Assembly: GCF_003589595.1 (NCBI RefSeq)
Contig: NW_020653945.1
Location: 7,059,547-7,123,546, forward strand
Source of the DNA: Hyposmocoma kahamanoa
Lineage: Eukaryota > Arthropoda > Insecta > Lepidoptera > Cosmopterigidae
Reading direction: 5' to 3'
Length of the DNA: 64,000 nt
Below the pieces are notes generated by a model. The model ran no database searches and had not been told where the DNA came from. It saw only the letters and a program-made list of their open reading frames with translations. Position 1 is the first letter of the stretch. Every line of letters starts with the position of its first letter. The translations under genes and the position numbers were made by a program. Shown in pieces: positions 9,608 through 20,652 of this stretch.

Positions 9608-12600
9608 ATGAGGCCACCATCGGAATTGGATAGCAATACGAGGATGCCTGCTGAGGCGGAAGAAGTTGATCCACGGGCTCCTGCCATGATGATCTGCGCC
9701 AGGTTAGCCGGGCGAGCTATCATTAGGGTCGTAGCCCGGTGTGAAGATGCTCAAGAGAATAGTCAGCTTGGTAAGGTGGCTTTATATTTTAAATACTGCC
9801 TAAAAATAATAAATAGCAAGTTCTTTAAACTCCTCACTTAAAATTCATAGTGTACCATAAACTCTATTATTTTAGTCGGGTATAACAACGTATACCGAAA
9901 GTAGGTAAGTAGATTGTTGAGCCAAACAATGCAACGTACGACTTCTACAAAGAGAAATCCTACATATTATATATGTATAGGCAATCAACAACATAATAGG
10001 TGAGGATGAGTCAATATTTTAGAAATTTCGATGATGATAGTTCATTAGGCAAGTAACGGTAAATTTGATCTACTAACTCTTTAAATGTATGCAGGAATCC
10101 TATTTTAAAAAAATAACCGTTTTTGTAAATATTTTTTAAACAAAAGGTTCTCCAAATCTGGTCATGCTGACACAATTCCATATTACAACGAGGCGCTGTG
10201 TATATTGTAAACACAAATTTTGCTAGTAAATAAACAAGTGTTAACTCTTATCTTTGAAATTGCGTACATTAGTAGAGATACGCCTCAGAATTATAAAGCG
10301 AGCACGTATAATGTTTACTAATGTGGAACATTAAAATAGACAACTATACTTAGATGACATTTAACAAGAAACAAGTCTCAAAACTACAATTTACTATATA
10401 TATATAAGATCGATAAACTCTGTCAATGAAGAAATGGATGATATACGACCGTGCTATATACATTTGTTTAGATTAAGAACATAACGCAAAATAACTTCTA
10501 AGTTTCTCATAGATAAGCTGATTTTAGTAAATGTATGCGTTGTACGTTTTGTAGAACAAGGTAAAACGTTCACTCGAATTTAAGAATTCATAATTATTCT
10601 TTAAAGTGATTAGGTTAGCATTTATCTAAAAGAATTTAATTTCATTCTCATAAACAACAAAATAAATTAATTTAATGATTATTTATTAGACAATAAGTTA
10701 GAATATGCAAATAAGGTAATTAAAGCTTAAATACTAGAAACCAAAACTAGAATTCAATTTTATGAATAAAATTGGGTCCCCGCGGCAAGGAACCCAAGAT
10801 GCTAGAAGCATTCCCCCTTTGTATAGCTAAGTTAATGCGTTGGGCTAGATTGCTGCCAGCCCTTGGGTTTCCCAGACAGTAGACAACAATAAAATATATA
10901 TACTGAAATTATTTATTACACATATAGATACGTATGTCTCACTTGATGTATTTCTTCGGTACACCCGGAACTAATTTCATCATATCTTCTCCCCACACTA
11001 TCGTTATAACAATGCCTCCTTTATTTATTTATAAAACAATATCTCATCCACAACAATCGTTTACCGATTGTCGGCTCCGATAAGCGATTATTATAATTAC
11101 CGATTAAAATCATAGACGTATTTGTTTATGCAATGGAAACTTTCATCACAGTTCTTGAAAGAGAATGAATCACTTTTTGGAGTTACGCAGCTGTTAACAG
11201 GTTTATCCCATTGAGTCATATGAGAACGTAAAAGTTTTACCTTATGCATTAATAAAAATTATTGTATAGTATAATTAAGTGAAGGGAGAATAAAATTGAA
11301 AACAAATGGTAACTATACGACGGATCATCACAGAAAATTTAAAATAAGGAAGTACTATTTTTGGATCTATATTGCGTATATTTGTTTCCACAAACAAACC
11401 GAAGTTTCGGGCCCTTTACAGGTCCATCATCAATCGTCAAACGTTGAATGAGGAGAAACGTTCGTTTGTTTGGAAAAACTATACGCGAATTAGATCCGAA
11501 AAATATTCTAAACTAGTGCTAAAGAGTGCGTAAATAATGCATAACTAATATGGACCTCAACACTTCTTGTAGATACCAAGCCACAGTATTATATTAATGA
11601 ATACTGAATACCTAGAGCAAAATGTTCGCCTCTATCTTTTTAGCTTCTCCCTAGAATTTCGTTACTCTTCAAGTAAAATGCGTTTTCATCCTTGTATTTA
11701 TTAGCATTGTTTGGAATGATCTCACGATACGCTTCGGCTTCCTGCTAATATCCAGACATAATTAATAACGTTCGCGAAAATAGGTATGGTCGATTCATAA
11801 AATCGATACTTTGAGGATTAATGTAATTATTACTTTCAGGAAAATTTGTTCATTAATTTACCAACCAATTTGTTTCCTTTTAATAATCATAATAATAATA
11901 ACGCACACACTCAACATAGCCGCGCACTAGGGAAACCCTGTGTTACGGGTGCCATGGACATACACATAGTCAACCACAAATTACACCCAAACTCACAAGA
12001 GAAATAAATATAGACCCTAAAAATTTCTCTCCCGGCCCGGGAATCGAACCTGGGACCTCTGCGTGGCAGTCCGGCGACACGCCTGTCCATAACAGTTCTG
12101 CAACTGTCCGATTGCAACTGCCACCCAGAGCTTTAAAACGCAAAGATCTGAGAAGCACTGTCACAGCGCCCGTCACCCTTTTTTTTTTTTTTTTTTTTTT
12201 TGACGGGGGGAAATCTTTATGGATACCCCTGAGCCCAGGGAGACTCAGGGGTTATGTGGGGACTCTCCCTCCACACTGGAAGGCCTACCCCACTAAAACC
12301 CCCCCGGGTTTCCCTCTCGCCGGTTGAGTCGGCGCCGTGGCATCAGTAAACATTCACCACGACGCCGCCCGGGGCGCCCGTCACCCTGAGACATAGGTTG
12401 ATAAATCTCTTCAAAATCGGAACGCAGAAATGCTCACATTAGTGCTTGGCGGCAGACATAGGTAAGGTACTAAAACATATTGCAAATAACGCAGATACTA
12501 ATACCAGTAGACATCCATGTGATAGAATTCGTCCAAGGAAGTACTGCCACCGTACCTATTCCAGTCACCAAGCAGTAGATAATGTGAACACTCCCGCCCG

Positions 12601-15600
12601 CTTATCAAAACGTGGCTAACAGACAAATATTTTTGTGAGATATATGTAGATATAATAAAAAACCATAACCTAGTTTTAGAATATTAAAATTTTTAATGAT
12701 ATTTCAGCTATCCATCGTCAGGGTAAGTTCCGACAAGTCGAACACGTTAACTAATTTTAACGGTTTTTAAAAGAGAATTTTGTGCTCTATCTTTTTCTAT
12801 TTAAAACGGATATTTGAGCAATTGTCACTTAGCCGAGTTTTAGTTAGTAGAACATTATAAGGATAAGTGAAATTGCAGGCACGTGGGTCTTGTCAACTTA
12901 TGTGTCTGGGTGGCAGGCTCAGCGGCATTCCCATCTTAGAGGATGGAAAAAGACTTCAATAGATATGGCACTCCTCAGATCTTTGTAGCACAGGAATTGT
13001 TATGAGTAGGCGTATCCCTTACCACCAGGCGCACGACTTACTCGTCCCGTTTACTTGATTATCATAATAATGAAAAAAATATTTCGTAAACTACTTTATT
13101 AACTGCCTCTGTGGCCGAACGGTTACCATGCCGGACTGCCACGCAGAGGTCCCAGGTTCGATTCCCGGGCCGGGAGAAATGTTTGTATGGCCTACAATTA
13201 TTTCTCTCGTGAGTTTGGGTGTAATTTGTGGTTGTCTATATGTGTGTCCATGGCACCCGCGACACAGGGTTTACCTAGTGCGGGGCTATGTTGAGTGTGC
13301 GCGTTATTTATAAAAAAAAAAAAAATTTATTTAAAATAACCGACCTCAATAGTTTGTGAAATGATATATATTTTGCAAGTTTATTGAAATCTATTAATGG
13401 AAAGTGCGTGTAATCCAATGAACAGATCTGGTAATCCCGAAATCAGATGGGTCTGAGCGAGAAAATGGACCTGATTCCTACTATATCTTTCTAATTTGTG
13501 AATTAAATCAACTATTGTTATGATTTGAAATATCAAAAGTTTCTCGGAAAACTCGGAAAAGACGCAGTTTCCGATCGGGAGAGGCAACCAAAATCAAGCT
13601 GCGGGATTCATACACTGTGCCACCCTCAAAGGTGGAATATTTTCTTTAAATTAGAAATGGGACCACTACTGAGATATCCCCCTTCCAACAGAAAAGAATC
13701 ATTCAAATCGCGTAATATATACACAAAAAAAACACAGTCGAATTGAAAACCTCATCCTTTCAAGATGATATAGGTTGAAAAAAGCAATTTAGGTAGTTTC
13801 AAACATTTCAACATACCAATGAAATGTAAAGAGACGATTTATGTCTAAATTAAGTTCAGTATTTCGCATCAATTAGTATAAATTCAAATTCCGTATCTCG
13901 ATACGCAAGACATGCGTTTCCCAATTATTTGTGTAACATGTTACCGAATAGCCTAGTTTCCACTTCGCGATTTGTCGAACGCACATCATACCCATACGAT
14001 ACTAGTGTGAACGTACCATAGACGCTTATTGAATTATAGTAGGTATCTCGAGACGTAATATATCATAGCTATGATGACATGAAATATGTAAATCAGGGAT
14101 GTTGGTAGGTATAATGTTATGTATTAATAATTGGCATCTATTGAAGTTCAGTTAAATGTTAATGAAGAAACGTGGTTTACATATTAAGTTTTAATCAGCC
14201 TTTTCAAATATTTCTGTGCGTCGAATTAACTAATTCTCGTGACGAAACCTCAAATTGACTAGCAAAAATTATGTTCGGAACCAAATAAAACCTATTTCAA
14301 TTTCACTAAAAATAAAACTGAACCTCAGTCAGAGATGGTTCTTACCTAATTTTCTTTAGTTTCAAACTTTTTTCCGACCGCGTAACAAACTTTCTACTGG
14401 TTAACTTTTTACTACTTACTTTGACCATGACGCATACTTATCTTATTGTATTGTATACAGCCACCAACAATAAAAAGTTAACAAGCCTCGAATGCTTTAG
14501 AATAAGTGTAGATTTTACACTTATTTAAAAATAAGACAAATGTTAGAATGTGTTTCACGGTTCGGTATAATTGTGCGAAATATGCTTCTCCTTTACGCAA
14601 CGTTAGCTGCTACAAAATGACTGTTGCATTTAACTTTCGTAAACCAACGAAGATATCGCGTAAAAATTGTGAAACAAACCGAGGCCGAATTAATCTGGTA
14701 GGTACACACTTATTGGCCTTTGTTGCGCGGTTTAATTTCATATGGCTTAATTATTAGGCCTGTAGAGCGTTTTCGTAGAACAATTTACCCCGTCACGCCA
14801 ACTAATGTATGTAGTTCTGAGTAAAAAACAATATGGCATGAATTCACAATTTATTAGTCAATTAAATTAAAATCTTCGTAAAGTTTGTTGAACCAAATGA
14901 CGAAGTAAACTGCCTGAATATGATATGACTAGGTACTTTGTTATTTTTTTTCATTGACGCGATTTTCTTGGAGAGTAGCCAAGATATTCAAATGAAAACT
15001 AAATCAGGAAATCAGGACTTCATAAAATTGCTATTGAAAGTAAACTTGTTTTCGTATTCACTGTAACCTTCATTTTACTAAAAAATATGGCACATTCCCG
15101 TGGAAATGTTGGCCAAGCCGTAGTAAGACGCAATTTCTATTATTAGTCCGCTATTTTGGAGAACGAAAGGAAACTCTTTTGCGCAGTTTACTCATTGATG
15201 TATTCTGAACACTGCCACGTTGTATGATTTTGAATATGTGTAATACAATAATTGTATGTTTATTTATAGTACTTTGCTAAAATCTGCCAGAGTTAGATAC
15301 TTTGCTTCATTATTGAAAGTGATGATTACGTAACTTTTGCATAACTTTATTATACTTACCATCATTTAATAGAATATTTCCTTTAGTTAGTTTAAAACAT
15401 TTATTGCGCTCGAATGTGTTTCAACTTTCATATCTAATTTCCTACATTTCACACATCGACCCTGTCTACCGATAGATCGCCTTGCGGAAGACAAGTCCCA
15501 GAAGACATACCTAAATAGAACGTTCAACGTATGCGCTAACACGCGGAAGGCAACGCACTCGCATGGTTTTATTGCGTGCTGCCTTTGTTAGAAAACAACT

Positions 15601-17779
15601 TGTAATAGACGATGAATTTAGAAGTCTCGTGTGCAATGATTAACAAGAACTAGCTATACTGGAGCCAACATGTTGACCTTAACAAGTCAATTTATACTAT
15701 ATAGAGACACACAGGTTTTTATAGAGGTCACTGAAAATAACACTTCCTTGTTGCGATGGTAAATGACTCACCTAAAGCACTGTACAGTGTTAACTTTCCT
15801 GTACGATATGTGATATATTGCGATAGTAAAATTTCGTAATAGAAACATACATTTTGTTTTCGATTGCCAAGTACTCTGTTACTTAAGAGCATAATTTATT
15901 TATTTTCTCATGAATTTTTGTTAGATAGGCACTAAGTACTACTACAAACTTTTATAGTGTTTTTCGTCACATTATAGGAAGATTTAGAAATAGGCACGTA
16001 AAAAAAATAAAGGTCAACTCGCAGGTTTTCGAGTCGAACTTATAAAAATTTTGAACGGAATAATTTAACGTCAATAGTTGAAATCAGCTGATGGTCAATG
16101 TGTCAATGTCATGCGAATTCACCGCTCAGGGAATTCTAATATAATAATATTAAAATTAAATAGAAAGATCGATTTCGGAATAAGTTGCTTTTTTAAAGAA
16201 TTTTGTTGTTTTTCGATTAAAGTTTAACAGGTTACCTACACAAATAATTTGTCTTATGTACTCATATCCAATAGAATCGAACGGAAGGCCACAATTTCAT
16301 TTATAAAACCACATTAACTTGTTACTGAGCTAGTGTTCCAATAGAAAGATTTAAAAATAACTTCACGGGCGCGCAGTTCTGAATATTTAGCCAAGTGAAA
16401 CTAACGTGTGGTTTAACGAACCATGGCTTTGGCTGTGACACGTGTGATTTTAAGGTGCGAAGAAGCACAGGAAACGCAGGTTTTAGGTAACATAGAATTA
16501 TAACACAATTTCTATTCCAACATTAAATCACAGGCGGTGTTGGAAACATTGCGAAAATTGGATAATATTCCTTACCAGTGAATAATGTAACATGCATAAA
16601 ATGCTCGGCAATATTTCTGCTCCAATAGACTAATTGGCTTATTCATAAATTGTGTCAAAAGTATAATTGGTGTGTACCGGACTGTTAATGAATATTAGGA
16701 ACTTGTAATTATGTAATTTATTCTCGATAGCTTGTATATTACACATAACAGAAATCAGAAAAAAGAACTAAGTTCTCACACTATCAGTTCATTTTATGTT
16801 GTTTCTGTGATTATAATACATCATTTATGTATACTTAATGAAATAGATTTCTAACAATATTGGTGCTTTCTTTTCAGATCTGTCAGAATGCCAGTTGATG
16901 CAGATCCCAGATGCAGTGTACCACCTTATGCGACACACAGAACTGAAAACCTGTGATCTCAGTGGCAATGTGATCACTAAGATTCCACCAAAGTTTGCTG
17001 TTAAATTTAATTTCATTACAGGTCAGTACTATGTTGCGCTATAAGATTCAATTTTCAAGAGGTTTTAAAATGCAAATCTAAGTCCACATTGCATTTAAGA
17101 ACCTCTTGATGGTTTTAAACTTTATATTCTACTGTTTTTAGCCTTATTACTCTTATTTTCACTATATAATCTATATGGAATATGAATATGACAAAAATTT
17201 CACTTTTTGTTTAAATTCGAATTGATTGAAATAAATGAAAATATAAAAAAGCAAATTTTTAAACTCTTTTCAGAACTCAACCTCTCGAACAACCAAATGG
17301 CGAAACTACCAGACGAGCTATGCACACTTGCATGCTTGCAGCGGCTTGACATCTCTCACAATACCTTTGTGGCCCTACCTTACATCGTAGCGCAGTGTCC
17401 TAGTCTACAAACAGTACTTGCACATCACAATCAGATCATTGGTACTTTAATGTTATATTTTCATTAATCTTTTTAGGTAATTTGACATCATCAAACTTTT
17501 TAACATTTTGTTGTGATGATAAAATTATCTTAGACACTCATATTTTTAAAATTACAAATACTTGCTAGTTTTAATGAGTTTTGTTCTAAAGAAATTTCTT
17601 TTTCCATTACAGAAATTGATGTTGACAGATTGGCTAGATCTCGAGCCTTAGAGTATGTAGATCTCAGTGACAACCCCATTCCCCCGCGAACACTTGAAGA
17701 ACTGAAGCAGCTAACGCGACCTATAGTTTCCGTTTCCGAAAGAGAAAAGGAAGACTGGGAAGAGGATATTTTGATATAA
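9608..17779 (+). CDS. LRRC20: LRRC20-like leucine-rich-repeat protein, isoform A
   Basis: Exons are 9608-9770, 16878-17021, 17274-17441 and 17613-17779, totalling 642 bp (213 residues plus TAA). All introns are GT-AG and all phases match (each exon after the first completes a codon with two bases). Exon 1 gives a 54-residue leader ending ARCEDAQENSQL. The next exons give leucine-rich repeats: DLSECQLMQIPDAV, CDLSGNVITKIP, LNLSNNQMAKLPDEL, LDISHNTFVALP and VDLSDNPIPPRTL. The tail is acidic (KEDWEEDI). Order and length match vertebrate LRRC20 (about 184 residues), apart from a longer amino terminus. The molecular role of LRRC20 is not established, and LRR folds generally bind proteins. No signal peptide or membrane segment is evident, so a cytoplasmic location is likely. 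Intron 1 is about 7.1 kb and full of repeats. Confidence 0.9.
11355..11520. repeat. Family D element, inverted-repeat type
   Basis: The left end, GGATCTATATTGCGTATATT, and the right end, TATACGCGAATTAGATCC, are imperfect inverted repeats. Inside, a second inverted pair (ACAAACCGAAGTTTCGGGCC and GAAACGTTCGTTTGT) makes this copy almost fully palindromic. Confidence 0.55.
11885..12074 (-). repeat. tRNA-derived SINE family S, head-truncated copy
   Basis: Read on the minus strand, this has a B-box GGTTCGATTCC, a body with TTTGTGGTTGACTATG, and an ATT-rich tail. The first part of the tRNA-like head is missing because the copy abuts a family A repeat at 12075. Other copies of this SINE lie at 13104-13325, 33430-33634, 43219-43435 and 55738-55957. 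Confidence 0.75.
12075..12470 (-). repeat. Family A repeat split by a LINE insertion
   Basis: The family A sequence runs from 12075 to 12179 and resumes at 12374, with the 14-bp GCGCCCGTCACCCT present on both sides of an intervening 194-bp insert. The inserted element is therefore younger than the family A copy. A small plus-strand family A fragment (CCAAGGAAGTACTGCCACC) follows near 12532-12575. Confidence 0.8.
12180..12373 (-). mobile_element. 5'-truncated LINE tail with a 14-bp target-site duplication
   Basis: The insert begins with a 22-T run (a poly(A) tail on the minus strand) and continues with a GC-rich tail containing GATACCCCTGAGCCCAGGG. It is flanked by GCGCCCGTCACCCT at 12166-12179 and 12374-12387. 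The tail, the truncation and the target duplication are the marks of target-primed reverse transcription. The GC-rich tail resembles R1-type LINE ends of moths, but the family name is inference. Confidence 0.8.
12600..12862. repeat. Family F repeat (MITE-like), degenerate copy
   Basis: This matches 54618-54857 over about 230 bp, including TTTTAGAATATTAAAATT, GATATTTCAGCTATCCATCG and AGAGAATTTTGTGCT. The better copy has inverted ends; here the ends are eroded. Confidence 0.65.
12870..13065 (+). repeat. Interspersed repeat family A, diverged copy
   Basis: A plus-strand tail of the family with GGCACGTGGGTCTTGTCAAC, then CAGGCGCACGACTTACTCG. It is more diverged than the copies inside HERC2. Confidence 0.65.
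13104..13325 (+). repeat. tRNA-derived SINE family S, full-length copy
   Basis: The tRNA-like head starts GCCTCTGTGGCCGAACGG (A-box) and has GGTTCGATTCC (B-box) about 45 bp later. The body follows, and a pure A run ends the copy at 13313-13325. The complete head, both Pol III boxes and the A tail make this the best preserved copy in the window. The anticodon arm and 3' acceptor stem of a real tRNA are absent. Confidence 0.85.
13326..13760 (-). repeat. Family C repeat, interrupted copy
   Basis: The copy contains ACCGACCTCAATAGTTTGTG, TATTGAAATCTATTAATGGA, AAAGGTGGAATATTTTCTTT and ACACAGTCGAATTGAAAACC. The same order of blocks occurs at 46420-46690, but here roughly 150 bp of extra sequence sits inside. 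It is probably a non-LTR retroelement tail. Confidence 0.55.
16423..17779 (+). CDS. LRRC20: LRRC20-like protein, isoform B from an alternative first exon
   Basis: The ATG at 16423 (context ACCATGG) opens a 64-bp exon, 16423-16486, ending in a TTAG/GTAAC donor. It splices in phase to 16878-17021, 17274-17441 and 17613-17779, giving 543 bp (180 residues), close to the usual LRRC20 length. The encoded start, MALAVTRVILRCEEAQETQ, aligns with the end of the isoform A first exon (RAIIRVVARCEDAQENSQ) at about 10 of 18 positions. Both exons finish with a leucine codon plus a G that becomes the first base of the aspartate codon in exon 2. A TATA-like TTTAAAAATA near 16350 and an initiator-like GCAGTTC near 16373 lie about 50-70 bp upstream. 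Isoform B is probably the ancestral form, because its length matches the family. Confidence 0.8.
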
Positions 17780-19700
17780 GGAAATCTGCTCTCTTTGAAC
17801 TTTGCATTCAGGGCCTGATGTAGTTTAGACTGCTGAACTAGCCCTAACTTAGCTGTGATCTATCTCTGTGAAAAAACGGCAATATCATAATAATTCATGT
17901 TGTGAATTGTACGTTTTTGCGACAACCTGAGTCGCATTGTCTTAGCTTAAATTACGAGAGAACGTTAATTTTTCTTGATGTGCTCAAATTAATTATTGGT
18001 TGGGTACTTAATATAACTCAATATGAAAGTATTTACATTATTAATTAACAAACACATTAATTATTTTGGCTTACTTAGCTGTAAATTTTATGGATTTTTT
18101 TGGACAAAATTAATATTTCATTACGTACCTACTACTGTTTTTAAGATTTGATGAGATTGTGTTAATATTGTCACTGTTTAAATACTAGTCCATCGTGATT
18201 AATAGTGTGTTTTTAGTTTTACAAAAATGAAAGGACCTGTGAGTTTTAGAATGGTTGTTATTTTATAAGAAATCAGACTGAATCTTTGGGAATCAATAGA
18301 ACAATTGATAACCACATTTATGTTCTTCATAGTAATTTTAATGCCTATTGTTTAATGCAAATCAACGTTAATACAAAGTATGAACTCAAAGAAAAATGCC
18401 TTCGACCTGACCGGACCTGAGCCAGCAGACCTTACGAATTTCTCTAAGTGTTTGTTACAGATCTTTTTTATTGGGTTTTACGGCTTTTAACGCCGTAAGC
18501 GGTCGCCCTGGTTTGGCACAGTCGTAGGTCCTGTCCTGTTCGACCTTTGTATTAATAATTATAACAAACTAGTGGAGTAGTTTCACAAAAAAATGAAATT
18601 AATATCATCATGATATTCAATAAAAATCAATATAACAAAAAGTACATCGTTGAAACACTAGCACATGGCACTGTAGTAGTGTGTAGTGTTTATCTAACCG
18701 ATTGTAAAATTAAGGACATTGCCCAAAGATAAGTGACTGATGGAATGTGAATCTTATTGGTAAACTAAACAGAATTATCAAAAATATTGAAGATATTCTT
18801 AGATGTAAGTTTTTCAAATTTATAAGAACTTTTTACATGAAGATATTAAAAGCATTTAATGCATGTACATAAATTTGTTTTATTCAACTCTAATTATTAC
18901 TTATTGTGCCAGTTAGAATTTTCAAACTGTCTATATAGAACTTGGCTTGTTCCTCTATTCGCACTACCAGTGCGACCACGTAATGATATTTTTGTTCTTT
19001 TTTTAAAATAAAAATAGCAATACGATCCCAGTGCACCTCTGTGACCTCAGTGACCTCCATCTCACCTGATGGAAAGTGATAATGAGGTCAATTACTAACC
19101 GACGTTAAAAAAGGAGGAGGTTCCCAATTCGATAGTATTTTTTTCTTTTTTTGTATGTACGTTACGCGATAACTTCCTTTATGACTATATGTGCGAACCT
19201 ATTTTGATGATTATTTTTTGTAGAAAGAGGGTTCCTCAGTAGTGATCCCATTTAAATTTGAAGAAAATATGCCACCTCTAAGGGTGGCAAACTAGGGGAT
19301 GAATCCGGTTTCGCGCACTGCCCTGTAACCGATTTCAACAAAACTTTGCAAATAGATATAATTCCACGAATTTTTGAAGTCGGTTTTTTAAATTAATATA
19401 GGTAATTTATAATTGGAAGCGGCTATTTTTATTTACTTTCAAACAACAGTACGACGCAGCAGCCATTTCTATTTTTTTTTTCTATAATGATCATATTATT
19501 TTTTAAAACTGACACTACCTCAAGCCTAGTCACTGCCATTAGGGAAAAATAATAATAACAATGACACTTCGAAAATGTCTCAAATTCTACATTAGTGAAA
19601 TATCTCAACCAGATATTTAGATACTGTGAATTTAGATATCAAAATAAATTTAAAATGGAATCTTGAGACCGCAGATCAACCTGTCACGAATCCTAGCACG
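17780..19700. other. Region between LRRC20 and DAPIT
   Basis: No exon was seen. The 3' UTR of LRRC20 presumably occupies the first few hundred bases, but I could not fix a poly(A) site. A SINE family B fragment lies at about 18385-18560. A family C copy lies at 19090-19395 (AAAAAAGGAGGAGGTTCCCA ... GAATTTTTGAAGTCGG). Confidence 0.45.
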
Positions 19701-19787
19701 ATGGCGGGCCATGACATGGAAGATGACCCCAAATTAAAGGGAATTTCTCGATATTTCAACAGTCAAACCATACGAGGAAGAGCTAAC
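19701..19787 (+). CDS. DAPIT-like first coding exon, upstream copy
   Basis: ATG at 19701 followed by 29 codons and an AAC/GTAAGG donor. The peptide begins MAGHDMEDDPKLKGISRYF and ends NSQTIRGRAN. It has the same length and donor phase as the exon at 23714-23800, and 14-15 of 29 residues are identical. The motif KGI..YFNS.T..GR.N is the hallmark of DAPIT amino termini. Human DAPIT has KKYFNSYT, so this copy is in that respect more typical than the downstream one. It could splice in phase 0 to the only second exon I found (24464-24538) as an alternative first coding exon, or it could be the remnant of a separate paralogue whose second exon I did not recognise. Confidence 0.7.
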
Positions 19788-19811
19788 GTAAGGCATACCT
19801 TATTTCAAGCT

Positions 19812-20652
19812 TCAGGTTGCTATTCCACCAGAGATGTGCGATGTAACTAGGCGGTGTGCCAATAAGATTAGATACTAGCCTCGTTCTAGCTCTGGTGGAA
19901 AAGAGCTAGCGGAGATACTTTTCTGTGTGTATTTGTACAAAAATGCGAAAGATGTGTGCGAGGAGTGCGAGCGAGGAATGTGTACGAGGGACGCGAGCGA
20001 GGAATGTGTGCTTGGGACGCGAGCGAGGAACGTGTGCAAAACGAACTTAAGGAACTAGAGCTACTGGGCTGTAGCCTCCGCTCACCCCACCCGTGCACAG
20101 CTGAAAAGAATCCGCTGTTCATCCTCGCACCGCTCCGTTTCACAGCTTCGCTACGCACCCTCGCCCCACTTAGCTAACTCGCACAGCTTTGGTGGAAACC
20201 ACCACACCGCTTCACACCTTCGCTACGCATCCTCCCACGCACCGCCTAGCTAAGGGTCGAAACACAAAACTGCGAATCGGCGCGATGCGAACGCAGAAAA
20301 CTACGACGCGAATTACTGCGATGCGATTTCGTGCGGCAAGACATCTCACTGCCACGATTCGGGTAACCATTCCTTCGACGATCATGAGCCGCACTGAACG
20401 TATTTTTTAAACTAGGTAGCGACATGGATCGTAAAAAAAGTGTTGCACTGTTGTTATTGATACGAAAGTATAGGAAAAGAACACAAAGAAGATTAACATC
20501 GCAGAAACGCGCGATGCGGAGCAATTCGCAATTTCTTGCGATGCGTCATGCGTAAATCTCTGCGGTGCGACACGTCGCATCGTTTCACAGCGCCGCTACA
20601 CATCATCGCACCACCTAGCAACATCGCGCATCTCTGGCAGAATCGCAGCCTC
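19812..20652. mobile_element. Inverted-repeat element with internal tandem repeats
   Basis: The left end contains CCAGAGATGTGCGATGTAAC and the reverse complement of the right end contains CCAGAGATGCGCGATGTTGC. Similarity continues outward to about 19812 and 20652. The inside is unusually rich in CG dinucleotides, holds a 26-bp minisatellite (19967-20044), and has two or three diverged copies of CTTCGCTACGCACCCTC in the right half. The CAGAG terminus suggests a hAT-type element, but no 8-bp duplication was found at either candidate boundary. Confidence 0.55.
19967..20044. repeat. 26-bp minisatellite, three units
   Basis: Three adjacent units start at 19967, 19993 and 20019, each beginning GCGAGCGAGGAA and differing mainly in the second half. 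The array lies inside the 19812-20652 element. Confidence 0.75.

Larger units (their letters stand above)
9771..16340. other. Large repeat-bearing intron of LRRC20
   Basis: Apart from the repeats listed for 11355-13760, I found nothing coding in this intron. The stretches 9771-11350 and 13760-16340 are AT-rich with no recognisable exon, RNA gene or element. A short ATATATATA run lies near 10395. Confidence 0.5.

Noticed and set aside
9240..9674. 144-codon minus-strand open frame opposite the LRRC20 first exon
   Set aside because: A shadow of the GC-rich 5' exon of LRRC20 on the other strand.
13104..13180. Candidate tRNA gene (serine/leucine-like head)
   Set aside because: The 3' acceptor strand is missing, and the sequence continues into a SINE body with an A tail found in four other copies.
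20189..20524. Several overlapping open frames on both strands
   Set aside because: They lie inside the CG-rich inverted-repeat element with tandem repeats. The frames are long only because of base composition.
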